Part shown: piece by piece, positions 17,436-24,766 of the stretch
Layout of the letters: each line of letters opens with the position of its first letter
Numbering within the stretch: the first letter of the stretch is position 1
Source of the DNA: an uncultured Lachnospiraceae bacterium
Lineage (GTDB): Bacteria; Bacillota; Clostridia; Lachnospirales; Lachnospiraceae
Length of the DNA: 41,991 bases
Direction of reading: 5' to 3'
Assembly: GCA_905235275.1 (NCBI GenBank)
Contig: CAJOLA010000004.1
Coordinates: 1-41,991 of the forward strand
The notes under the pieces: generated by a model
The model's database searches: none
What the model was told of the DNA's origin: nothing
What the model saw: the letters and a program-made list of their open reading frames with translations, nothing else
Position numbers and translations under genes: made by a program

Positions 17436-19004
17436 TTAATACCATCCGATCTTCTTGGAGACGGTAAGAATTCCAAAGTATATCAAAATACCGATGATTG
17501 CACTTATTATAAGCGGTATAAGTACCATTCCCATAACTGCATTCAATCCGGTATATATGAGTAAAGCTGCTATTCCCATAATTGATGCACTGTAAAGGGG
17601 CACCAAAAATGTTTTTACGATTTCCTGTCTGTAGCCGGTAAGCTTCCAAAGACTGTACAGATTAAGCGAAAATACAATTGCCGAAAATACCATGACGCCG
17701 ATAACAAGCGAATATATACCGAGGTTTGTGAATTTAAGAAGAATCACAACCAATGGTATATGAAAGGCGAGCGCTATCGCCGAATGTCTTACCGGAAGAC
17801 GCATTTTGTCGATACCCTGAAGCGCCGCACCCGTAATTGTCGATAATGTATAAAATACGATGGCTGAAGCACCGATCTTTAACATTATTGAACCTTCAAC
17901 GCTGTCATAGGATCTGAAAAGAACCTGTATAACCGGTTGGCCGAGAACCGTAAGAGCTATAACAAACGGAACCGCAACCATCATGGTTACCCTTACGGTA
18001 TGGGCAAGCTTCTTTCTTACTTCTTTTATATTGCCTATAGTATATGAATTAACTATCGACGGAAGAAGCGACGCCGACATGGCAGACGCTATTCCCATCG
18101 GAATACTTGTAAGTGTTGAAAAGCTCTGTCCGTAGTTACCTATGGCAATGGTTGCCTGCGTATCATCAAGTGTCGTCAAAACACTGAAAAGCGAGTCATC
18201 GACAACCGCACTTACGTTGTAAAATGTCTGTCCGATTATTATCGGAACGATAGTTGCAAAAATCAGCTTGTATGTATATCCGGCGCCTATGTCAACACTT
18301 TCCGTATCTGAAGCAATCCTTGATTTATACAATGAAAGATTCTTCATGAAAATAAAAAATACGACTCCGAGCGCCGCCAAAGCACCCATACACGTTCCAA
18401 GCGTTCCTCCCGCAGCCCCGTAAGCATATACGTTAACCGACTGAATAAACGTACGAATGAACAGGTAACTGGCCACGATACTTACAACGGCATTTATAAT
18501 CTGCTCAATAAGCTGTGAAATCGCGGTAGGAACCATGTTCCCCTGCCCCTGGAAGAATCCTCGAAACACTCCGAGTATCGAAAATATAAATACCGTCGGT
18601 GCCAGGACTCTTAAAGGTATCGCCATGCCTACATATCTTGCATAAAAAGTATGCTCAATAAAATCGGCTCCGAAAAATAACAGAATTGCGGCAGCACCGC
18701 CCATAATTACCGAGATGGTCAAAGCTCTTGCAAGAATAAGCTTGGTATTGCGATATTCTGACTTAACGAGTCTTGCCGATACGAGCTTGGATACGGCCAT
18801 CGGCATACCGTATGACGAAAGGATAAGAACTATGTTATAGACGTTAAATGCAACACTGTAGAGTCCCGCACCTTCACTTCCAATAATATTCACCATGGGG
18901 ATACGGTAAAACATACCGATTATTCTTACGATAATTCCGCTTATCGCAAGGATTCCACCCTGGAAAATAAAGCTTTTTTTAAGAGAACCAAATCTGTCCT
19001 TCAA
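17436..19004 (-). CDS. polysaccharide/lipid II flippase of the MurJ/SpoVB (MOP) family
   Basis: This 522-residue polytopic membrane protein has about 14 hydrophobic segments. The first region reads FIFQGGILAISGIIVRIIGMFYRIPMVNIIGSEGAGLYSVAFNVYNI in character, with the GAGLY and PMAVSKLVSARL signatures of SpoVB/stage V and MurJ-like exporters. Such proteins flip lipid-linked wall precursors. The family cannot be resolved between MurJ, SpoVB and YtgP from motifs alone. The start is TTG with AGAGG 8 bases upstream, 16 bases after leuS. The neighbouring lipase and clpC do not clarify its substrate. Confidence 0.85.
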   Translation of the reverse strand: MKDRFGSLKKSFIFQGGILAISGIIVRIIGMFYRIPMVNIIGSEGAGLYSVAFNVYNIVLILSSYGMPMAVSKLVSARLVKSEYRNTKLILARALTISVIMGGAAAILLFFGADFIEHTFYARYVGMAIPLRVLAPTVFIFSILGVFRGFFQGQGNMVPTAISQLIEQIINAVVSIVASYLFIRTFIQSVNVYAYGAAGGTLGTCMGALAALGVVFFIFMKNLSLYKSRIASDTESVDIGAGYTYKLIFATIVPIIIGQTFYNVSAVVDDSLFSVLTTLDDTQATIAIGNYGQSFSTLTSIPMGIASAMSASLLPSIVNSYTIGNIKEVRKKLAHTVRVTMMVAVPFVIALTVLGQPVIQVLFRSYDSVEGSIMLKIGASAIVFYTLSTITGAALQGIDKMRLPVRHSAIALAFHIPLVVILLKFTNLGIYSLVIGVMVFSAIVFSLNLYSLWKLTGYRQEIVKTFLVPLYSASIMGIAALLIYTGLNAVMGMVLIPLIISAIIGILIYFGILTVSKKIGWY

Positions 19005-19020
19005 CTTCCCAACCTCTGCA

Positions 19021-21426
19021 TCAACCTACTATATTCACCAATTTACCGGGTACATAAATCTCTTTTTTAATGTTTTCCGGCAGTTTATCGGCAATAATGT
19101 CTTTTGCCGCATTTATCACGGTTTCTTTGTCGGCTTGTGCGTCCACTTCGATTCGTCCGCGAACCTTGCCGTTAACCTGTACCACGATTTCAATGCTTGA
19201 TTCCTTCATTGCTTCCTTATCTGATTCGGGCCACCTTTGAGCAAATACACTGTCGGTATGACCCAACATCTCCCACAGCTCTTCAGCCATGTGCGGAGCA
19301 AAAGGCGCAAGCAATACGGCCATTGCTTCCAGGGTACCTTTATCGGTACCTTTTTGCTTATTGTTTAAATCGCTGATTTTATTGAAATATTCCATAAAAC
19401 CGCTGACAACCGTATTAAGCGAAAAACTCTCAAGTCTTTCGGTAATGTCAAATATCATCTTATTGCGAAGACGAAGCATGTCAGGCGTCTCAGCGCAATC
19501 GGACTCTACATTCTCGCTTACCAGCCTGTAAAGTCTGTTAAGGAATCTGAATACGCCGTCGATACCGCTGTCATCCCACTCCGCATCCATATCGGGCGGA
19601 CCCACAAAAAGCTCGTACATGCGAAGGGAATCGCATCCGTAATTTTTTACGAGGTCGTCCGGTGAAACCACGTTTCCTTTGGACTTACTCATCTTGGCGC
19701 CGTCCTTTACAATCATTCCCTGATTGAAAAGCTTGGTAAAGGGCTCTTCGAATCCGACAACACCGATATCCTTAAGGAACTTCGTATAGAATCTCGCATA
19801 CAGAAGGTGAAGAACGGCATGCTCGACACCTCCGACGTACATATCCACCGGAAGATACTTATCTGCTTTTTCGCGACTCACGGGTTCTTTTTCGTTATGA
19901 ACATCAACATATCTTAAGAAATACCATGAAGATCCTGCCCACTGCGGCATGGTATTAGTCTCTCTTCTTGCGGGCTTGCCGCATTTCGGACATGTGGTAT
20001 TTACCCACTCTTCTATGGCTGCAAGAGGTGACTCTCCCGTACCTGTCGGCTCATACTTTTCGACATCCGGCAAGGTGAGAGGAAGTTCATTTTCAGGCAC
20101 TGCCACTGCTCCGCAATCGTGACAATGCACAATCGGTATGGGCTCACCCCAATATCTCTGACGTGAAAATACCCAGTCACGAAGCTTGTAATTCTTGCGC
20201 TTATGTCCGATTCCCATCTTCTCGATGATGTCGGGTGCTTCTGCCTTTAACTCACCTGACTCTCTGCCGTTCCAGTCACCGGAATTAATAAGTATTCCTT
20301 CAGCCTGCGTATATGCTTCGGTAAGAGGCTCAATCGGCTCGCCGTCTTTTGCGATAACCTGAATAATCGGAATATCAAACTTGGTTGCGAATTCAAAGTC
20401 TCTCGTATCATGAGCGGGAACGCACATGATTGCACCCGTTCCGTAATCCGCAAGAACATAATCGGAAATCCAAATCGGTATTTTTTTGCCGTTAATCGGA
20501 TTAACCGCATATGAACCGGTAAAGACTCCGGTCTTTTCTTTATCCTGCATACGGTCCACGTTGGACTTTGTTGATGCTTTGTAAATGTAATCTTCCACTG
20601 CCTGCGCATTCTCCTGCGTGGCAAGCTCCTTTGCCATGGCATACTCAGGTGCGATTACAAGGAATGTTGCACCGTGCAGCGTATCCGGTCTTGTGGTATA
20701 TACGGTAATATCCTTATCCGTTCCGTCCACCTTAAACAAAACCTCGGCACCGTAGCTTCTTCCGATCCATTCGGACTGCATCTTCTTAACCTTTTCCGGC
20801 CACTCAAGGCTCTCAAGGTCATCAAGAAGTCTGTCGGCATATGCCGTAATCTTAAGCATCCACTGTCTTAAATTTTTCTTTGTGACTTCGGCACCGCATC
20901 TTTCGCACTTGCCGTCAACAACCTCTTCATTGGAAAGTCCGGTCTTACATGAAGGACACCAGTTTATCGGCATCTCCTTCTCGTAGGCAAGACCGTTCTC
21001 AAACATCTTCGTAAAAATCCACTGCGTCCATTTGTAATAATCGGGATCCGTGGTATTAATCTCCATATCCCAATCATAAACGGCAGCGATTTCTTTTATC
21101 TGTCTGCGGATATTGTCGATGTTACTCTCAGTTGAAACACTCGGATGCTGTCCCGTCTTGATGGCATAGTTTTCAGCCGGAAGTCCGAAGGCATCCCATC
21201 CCATAGGATGAATGACGAAATTGCCTTTCAGAATCTGGTATCTGCTCCATACGTCACTGATTACATAACCTCTCCAATGGCCCACATGAAGACCCGAACC
21301 TGAAGGATACGGGAACATATCCAGACAGTAATACTTAGGCTTCTTACCGTCATTTACGTTAATTGGCGCCACATCCCATTTTGCACGCCATTTTTTCTCG
21401 ATTGCACTGTAGTTATAAGTTGACAT
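19021..21426 (-). CDS. leuS: leucyl-tRNA synthetase
   Basis: A class Ia synthetase of 801 residues, normal for bacterial LeuRS. It has PYPSGSGLHVGH (the HIGH signature as HVGH) near residue 40, a zinc/insert region CPSCKTGLSNEEVVDGKCERCG, the CP1 editing domain with TTRPDTLHGATF and YGTGAIMCVPAHDTRD, and KMSKSKGNVVSP. The C-terminal domain includes VQVNGKVRGRI. The ribosome site is AGGAG. It lies 7 bases after the patatin-like gene, and the upstream leader shows no T-box, so leucine-responsive attenuation, common for Firmicutes leuS, is absent here. Confidence 0.97.
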   Translation of the reverse strand: MSTYNYSAIEKKWRAKWDVAPINVNDGKKPKYYCLDMFPYPSGSGLHVGHWRGYVISDVWSRYQILKGNFVIHPMGWDAFGLPAENYAIKTGQHPSVSTESNIDNIRRQIKEIAAVYDWDMEINTTDPDYYKWTQWIFTKMFENGLAYEKEMPINWCPSCKTGLSNEEVVDGKCERCGAEVTKKNLRQWMLKITAYADRLLDDLESLEWPEKVKKMQSEWIGRSYGAEVLFKVDGTDKDITVYTTRPDTLHGATFLVIAPEYAMAKELATQENAQAVEDYIYKASTKSNVDRMQDKEKTGVFTGSYAVNPINGKKIPIWISDYVLADYGTGAIMCVPAHDTRDFEFATKFDIPIIQVIAKDGEPIEPLTEAYTQAEGILINSGDWNGRESGELKAEAPDIIEKMGIGHKRKNYKLRDWVFSRQRYWGEPIPIVHCHDCGAVAVPENELPLTLPDVEKYEPTGTGESPLAAIEEWVNTTCPKCGKPARRETNTMPQWAGSSWYFLRYVDVHNEKEPVSREKADKYLPVDMYVGGVEHAVLHLLYARFYTKFLKDIGVVGFEEPFTKLFNQGMIVKDGAKMSKSKGNVVSPDDLVKNYGCDSLRMYELFVGPPDMDAEWDDSGIDGVFRFLNRLYRLVSENVESDCAETPDMLRLRNKMIFDITERLESFSLNTVVSGFMEYFNKISDLNNKQKGTDKGTLEAMAVLLAPFAPHMAEELWEMLGHTDSVFAQRWPESDKEAMKESSIEIVVQVNGKVRGRIEVDAQADKETVINAAKDIIADKLPENIKKEIYVPGKLVNIVG

Positions 21427-21433
21427 TTTTTGG

Positions 21434-22342
21434 TTACTCCTCCAGGTATTTTTTAAGGGAATCTATGGCAGCTTGGGTATCCCTAAGCCCCAAATAGTAA
21501 AGAGCCGCAAGCTCTTCCAAATCATTACAGAAAAGTGTCAGTTCAAGCTCCTCGGAAGGCGCTATAACATATATCCTGCCTTCCTTTTCAAGCTCTGCCA
21601 CATGATCTATCTCTTTGTTGTAAATAAATGAATTAAATCTTAATTTATCCACCATTTTCGGAAAACGTCGTCCGTAAAGAAGTTTTACCATGTTATCCGA
21701 AAATTCTTTTTTGGCCTTGTAATTTTTATCGCGGGTTTTAACCACAACTATCTTCTCATAGCCTTCCTTAACGGCCCAGTCCACCGGGATATGCACGGCT
21801 ATTCCTCCGTCCAGATACGGAACACCCTTTAACTTAACCGGCACCGCACCGAAAGGAATGCTTGCTCCCGCCTGCATGGCATAAAGAAAGTCATCGCCCT
21901 TGCACTTGTTCTTTTCGAAATATTCCGCTTTGCCGGTATTAAGGTTGGTTGCCACGCATACGAATCTTCTGTCGGGATTATCATACTTTTCCCTGTTAAG
22001 AGGTATGTCCTTTTGTACCTCCGTCCACATATACTTAAAGCCGGTAATTCCTTTATTCTCAAGTATGGCCCGGGCTCCTATGAACCTGCTGTCAGGCCTG
22101 TATTTCAGGGTGAGATACGGTCCTCTTCCGATCTGACCAGACAGGTAATTCACCCCGTTCATGGCTCCCGATGAAACACCTATATAACAGTCGAAGTTAA
22201 TGTCGTTCATCATAAGGGCATCAAGCACACCCTGGCAGTACATTCCGCGGAGAGCGCCCCCTTCAACAACAAGGCAGCCATGTGTCAATTTGTCCGAAGC
22301 TTCGCCTCTTGGAAGCTCATCTAACTTATCGTAGGCTTTCAT
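21434..22342 (-). CDS. patatin-like phospholipase family protein
   Basis: A 302-residue patatin-domain hydrolase, predicted lipid acyl hydrolase with a Ser-Asp dyad. The oxyanion region is EGGALRGMYCQGVLDAL at 28-43, the nucleophile elbow GVSSG at 55-59 (S57), and the catalytic Asp lies in YLDGG. There is no signal peptide, so it is cytosolic or peripheral. I start at the ATG giving MKAYDKLDEL, preceded by AGGAGGG; the 28-codon upstream extension has no ribosome site and crosses the promoter. It is the first gene of the run through leuS to gatB. Similar proteins are annotated as RssA- or YjjU-like; the substrate is unknown. Confidence 0.88.
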   Translation of the reverse strand: MKAYDKLDELPRGEASDKLTHGCLVVEGGALRGMYCQGVLDALMMNDINFDCYIGVSSGAMNGVNYLSGQIGRGPYLTLKYRPDSRFIGARAILENKGITGFKYMWTEVQKDIPLNREKYDNPDRRFVCVATNLNTGKAEYFEKNKCKGDDFLYAMQAGASIPFGAVPVKLKGVPYLDGGIAVHIPVDWAVKEGYEKIVVVKTRDKNYKAKKEFSDNMVKLLYGRRFPKMVDKLRFNSFIYNKEIDHVAELEKEGRIYVIAPSEELELTLFCNDLEELAALYYLGLRDTQAAIDSLKKYLEE

Positions 22343-22369
22343 ATTCCCTCCTATGTATATATTTAACCT

Positions 22370-22398
22370 ATTATACTGATTGCGGCTTATCTTTACAA
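22370..22398 (-). promoter_or_regulatory. sigma-A-type promoter for the patatin-leuS-...-gatB run
   Basis: On the minus strand TTGTAA (22393-22398) and TATAAT (22370-22375) are 17 bases apart, about 28 bases upstream of the patatin gene's ATG, with AGGAGGG between. It is the best promoter seen ahead of this gene run. Confidence 0.75.
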
Positions 22399-22434
22399 GT
22401 GGATTAAAGGGACAAAAAGCACGCATCGCGCAAC

Positions 22435-22463
22435 TTCACAATTCAAAATCTTAAGCGTATAAT
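22435..22463 (+). promoter_or_regulatory. sigma-A-type promoter for tyrA
   Basis: TTCACA (22435-22440) and TATAAT (22458-22463) are separated by 17 bases and lie 33 bases before the tyrA ATG. An AAGAGG ribosome site follows. Confidence 0.75.
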
Positions 22464-22496
22464 AGAGCGCAACAATTTATTTTAAGAGGTTTATTT

Positions 22497-23342
22497 ATGC
22501 ATAATTTCGGTTTTATAGGACTGGGACTTATCGGCGGTTCCATTGCGAAGGGACTGCGTCGCGCTTATCCGGACTGTGTCATCACGGCCTACAGCAGAAC
22601 GCCCGACAACATGCTCCCCGCTCTTGACGACGGAACGATAGATTACATAGCCGATGAAATAGACGGACGTTTCAGAGACTGCGACGTCTGCTTTTGCTGT
22701 GCACCCGTCCTGAATCTCCCGGAAGCCTTCGAAGCTCTAAAAGATACGGTTTCCGAAAAATGCATAATAACCGACGTAGGCAGCGTAAAATCCTTCGTTC
22801 AAAAGAAAGCAGGTGAAGCCGGGATTTCCCGGATGTTTATCGGCGGACACCCAATGGCCGGCTCCGAGAAATCAGGATATGCGAACTCTTCGCGCTCTCT
22901 TCTTAAAAACCGCGCATACGTTCTTACGCCTTCCGATGACACCCCAAAGGAGCGGCTTGAATTTCTGGAGGAAATCATCGACAGTCTCGGTTGCAAGGTC
23001 ATTATCACCAATCCTAACGACCATGACCGTGCGGTGGCAGGCATCAGCCATATGCCCCATCTTGCCTCCGCGGCGTTATCGGACTGCATAAGAAAAAAGG
23101 ATGCGTCAGGTCTTATGAAGCAGCTCGCGGGTCCGGGATTTTTGGATACGACCAGGATATCCGCTTCATCCCCGGAGATCTGGATGCAGATTTGCGCATC
23201 GAACAAAGATAATATCCTTGAATCACTTGATGCATATATAACCGAATTGGAAAATGTACGAAAATCACTTGCAGATGATGATATTGAAAAGATAGGCCGA
23301 CTCTTTAAAGATGCGGGCGGTTACCGCAATTCAATCGAATAA
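22497..23342 (+). CDS. tyrA: prephenate dehydrogenase
   Basis: TyrA oxidatively decarboxylates prephenate to 4-hydroxyphenylpyruvate for tyrosine synthesis, using NAD(P). The 281 residues carry the Rossmann motif GLGLIGGS at 8-15, ITDVGSVKS, the catalytic-region GGHPMAGSEKSG and HMPHLAS, then the helical dimer domain with AGPGFLDTTRI. There is neither a fused chorismate mutase nor a C-terminal ACT domain, so tyrosine feedback through ACT is not built in. It is transcribed alone, with a good promoter upstream and a strong terminator just after. No other aromatic amino acid genes are near. Confidence 0.93.
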   Translation: MHNFGFIGLGLIGGSIAKGLRRAYPDCVITAYSRTPDNMLPALDDGTIDYIADEIDGRFRDCDVCFCCAPVLNLPEAFEALKDTVSEKCIITDVGSVKSFVQKKAGEAGISRMFIGGHPMAGSEKSGYANSSRSLLKNRAYVLTPSDDTPKERLEFLEEIIDSLGCKVIITNPNDHDRAVAGISHMPHLASAALSDCIRKKDASGLMKQLAGPGFLDTTRISASSPEIWMQICASNKDNILESLDAYITELENVRKSLADDDIEKIGRLFKDAGGYRNSIE

Positions 23343-23357
23343 CAGGCTATATGAAAG

Positions 23358-23379
23358 ACCGGGGATTCCCGGTTTTTTT
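23358..23379 (+). terminator. rho-independent terminator after tyrA
   Basis: ACCGGG, a GATT loop and CCCGGT form a 6-bp GC-rich stem, followed by seven T residues, 15 bases after the tyrA stop codon. Confidence 0.9.
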
Positions 23380-23390
23380 GATAAAAAGAA

Positions 23391-23427
23391 AAAGCCTTAC
23401 GACCCGCGCAGGACAAGCCGTAAGACC
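23391..23427 (-). terminator. probable terminator of the tRNA-Lys transcript
   Basis: On the minus strand CTTACG and CGTAAG pair across a loop of about 17 bases, then a T-rich tract (GCTTTTTCTTTTT) follows. It lies just after the tRNA 3' end. Together with the tyrA terminator it makes a two-way stop region. Confidence 0.6.
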
Positions 23428-23432
23428 TTTAG

Positions 23433-23505
23433 TACACCATCAGGGGTTCGAACCCTGGACACCCTGATTAAGAGTCAGGTGCTCTGCCAGCTGAGCTAAT
23501 GGTGC
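23433..23505 (-). tRNA. tRNA-Lys, anticodon CUU
   Basis: A complete 73-base cloverleaf is readable on the minus strand. Acceptor arms are GCACCAT and ATGGTGT, with a G1-U72 wobble at the top pair. The D arm is GCTC/GAGC, the anticodon arm CCTGA/TCAGG with loop CTCTTAA (anticodon CUU), the variable loop five bases, and the T arm CAGGG/CCCTG with TTCGAAC. The discriminator is A. The CCA end is not encoded and must be added by nucleotidyltransferase. The gene stands alone with its own promoter (23526-23554). Confidence 0.97.
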
Positions 23506-23525
23506 TTAATTTCACAACTTTGGAT

Positions 23526-23554
23526 ATTATAAACAAATGCAATTATTTTTGCAA
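23526..23554 (-). promoter_or_regulatory. strong promoter for tRNA-Lys
   Basis: TTGCAA (23549-23554), a 17-base AT-rich spacer and a perfect TATAAT (23526-23531) lie on the minus strand 20 bases ahead of the mature tRNA 5' end. A T-tract upstream resembles an UP element. Confidence 0.8.
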
Positions 23555-23581
23555 GTACTTTTTTTAAATTTTTTACAGACA

Positions 23582-23632
23582 AAAACCTTCGGCTAAAAAC
23601 GGCATTGTACGCACGTTTACACCGAAGGTTTT
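23582..23632. terminator. large inverted repeat, likely (bidirectional) terminator
   Basis: AAAACCTTCGG (23582-23592) is the exact complement of CCGAAGGTTTT (23622-23632), an 11-bp stem. AAACG and CGTTT inside can extend it. On the minus strand five T residues follow the stem, on the plus strand TTTTCTCTT. It sits between the tRNA promoter and the DUF4364 promoter. It could end minus-strand transcription arriving from ysxC and insulate the tRNA. Confidence 0.55.
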
Positions 23633-23635
23633 CTC

Positions 23636-23664
23636 TTAACTAAAGCTCTTAAAAATGATACAAT
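23636..23664 (+). promoter_or_regulatory. probable promoter for the DUF4364 gene
   Basis: TTAACT (23636-23641) and TACAAT (23659-23664) are 17 bases apart, 18 bases before the ATG, with a GGAGGA ribosome site between. The short leader leaves no room for a riboswitch. Confidence 0.6.
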
Positions 23665-23682
23665 GCTCACACGGAGGAAAAT

Positions 23683-24198
23683 ATGACTGACGAATCTACA
23701 CGCTTATACAAATTAATGATAATGTACATGTTGAACAGGGTGGACTTCCCGCTGTCCAACAGCCAGATATCAGACTTTATGCTTGAAAAGCAGTATACGG
23801 GATACTTTACCCTTCAGGAGATTATTCATTCTCTTGAGGAGGATGATTTTATACGCTCCATCGAATACCACAACATAACGCAATACAGATTAACCGATAC
23901 GGGGCAGGAAACCATCAATATATTTTCGGGCAAGGTACCCACTTCCATAAGAGAGGATATCGATCAATATCTTACCGATAACAAATACGAATTAAGATGT
24001 GAAGCCGATACCGTTTCCGAATATTATAAAACAGACAGCGGAGACTATACCGCGAGACTTCGTGTTATTGAAGGTTCACGAACTCTCATAGACCTCTCAC
24101 TGTCTGTTCCGTCGGAAGATGAAGCGGGAGCCATATGCTCCAACTGGAAGAAAAATAATCAGGATATTTATGAATTTATCATGAAAAATCTCATGTAA
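23683..24198 (+). CDS. DUF4364 family protein (predicted winged-helix)
   Basis: The 171 residues match the DUF4364 pattern found mainly in Clostridia; no function is established. The N-terminal half reads like a PadR/winged-helix DNA-binding fold: YKLMIMYMLNRVDFPLSNSQISDFML (first helices), then YFTLQEIIHSLEEDDFI and a wing ending RLTDTGQETINIF. The C-terminal half is an alpha/beta domain of unknown role. There are no membrane segments. It may be a regulator, but that is inference from the fold. Its stop codon overlaps the end of ysxC on the opposite strand by 8 bases. Confidence 0.8.
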   Translation: MTDESTRLYKLMIMYMLNRVDFPLSNSQISDFMLEKQYTGYFTLQEIIHSLEEDDFIRSIEYHNITQYRLTDTGQETINIFSGKVPTSIREDIDQYLTDNKYELRCEADTVSEYYKTDSGDYTARLRVIEGSRTLIDLSLSVPSEDEAGAICSNWKKNNQDIYEFIMKNLM

Positions 24199-24766
24199 GT
24201 ATGGCATCCCATACTTCTTCAATGCCTTCCTTTTTGGCTGAAGAAACTAAAATCAGCACATCATCTTTTTGCATATTAAGCGCATCGCGAATGATGCGCT
24301 TATTTTTTTCTTTTTCGCTCTTTTTTAATTTGTCTGACTTCGTTGCGATTATCACGGGGCGAAAACCGTTACTTACAATCCAGTCATACATTATCTTATC
24401 ATTTGACGAAGGCTCATGCCTGCTGTCTATGAGAAGAAATACCTTTGTAAGCTTTTCGGATCTCTTCAGGTATCTCTCGACCATCCTGCCCCACTGCTCC
24501 TTGGCTTTTACGCTTGCTTTCGTATAGCCGTATCCGGGAAGATCCACCAGATAAATCTCATCATTAACATTGTAATAATTAATCGTCTGGGTTTTCCCCG
24601 GCTGAGCCGACGTTCTCGCATATGCCTTTCTGTTCATAAGAGCATTGATAAGCGAAGATTTTCCGACGTTGGACTTACCGGCAAATGCAACCTCGGGCAT
24701 ATCCGTCTCCGGTACTTTGCTTGTCACGCCAATGACTATATCAAGATTTACTTTTTTAATTATCAT
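24191..24766 (-). CDS. ysxC: ribosome biogenesis GTPase YsxC (EngB/YihA)
   Basis: A TRAFAC-class GTPase of 191 residues needed for large-subunit assembly. G1 is GKSNVGKSS at 30-38, G3 is DLPGYG (with YTKAS after it), G4 is TKSDK and G5 SSAKK. The ATG overlaps the lon stop by 4 bases, so translation is coupled. The lon-ysxC pair is a conserved Firmicutes neighbour set. Its 3' end overlaps the DUF4364 gene by 8 bases in opposite orientation and no terminator lies between them. Confidence 0.95.
   Translation of the reverse strand: MIIKKVNLDIVIGVTSKVPETDMPEVAFAGKSNVGKSSLINALMNRKAYARTSAQPGKTQTINYYNVNDEIYLVDLPGYGYTKASVKAKEQWGRMVERYLKRSEKLTKVFLLIDSRHEPSSNDKIMYDWIVSNGFRPVIIATKSDKLKKSEKEKNKRIIRDALNMQKDDVLILVSSAKKEGIEEVWDAILT

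Noticed and set aside
21434-22426. Longer 330-residue reading of the patatin-like gene
   Set aside because: The added codons cross a clear promoter; the AGGAGGG-preceded ATG at 22340-22342 is better.
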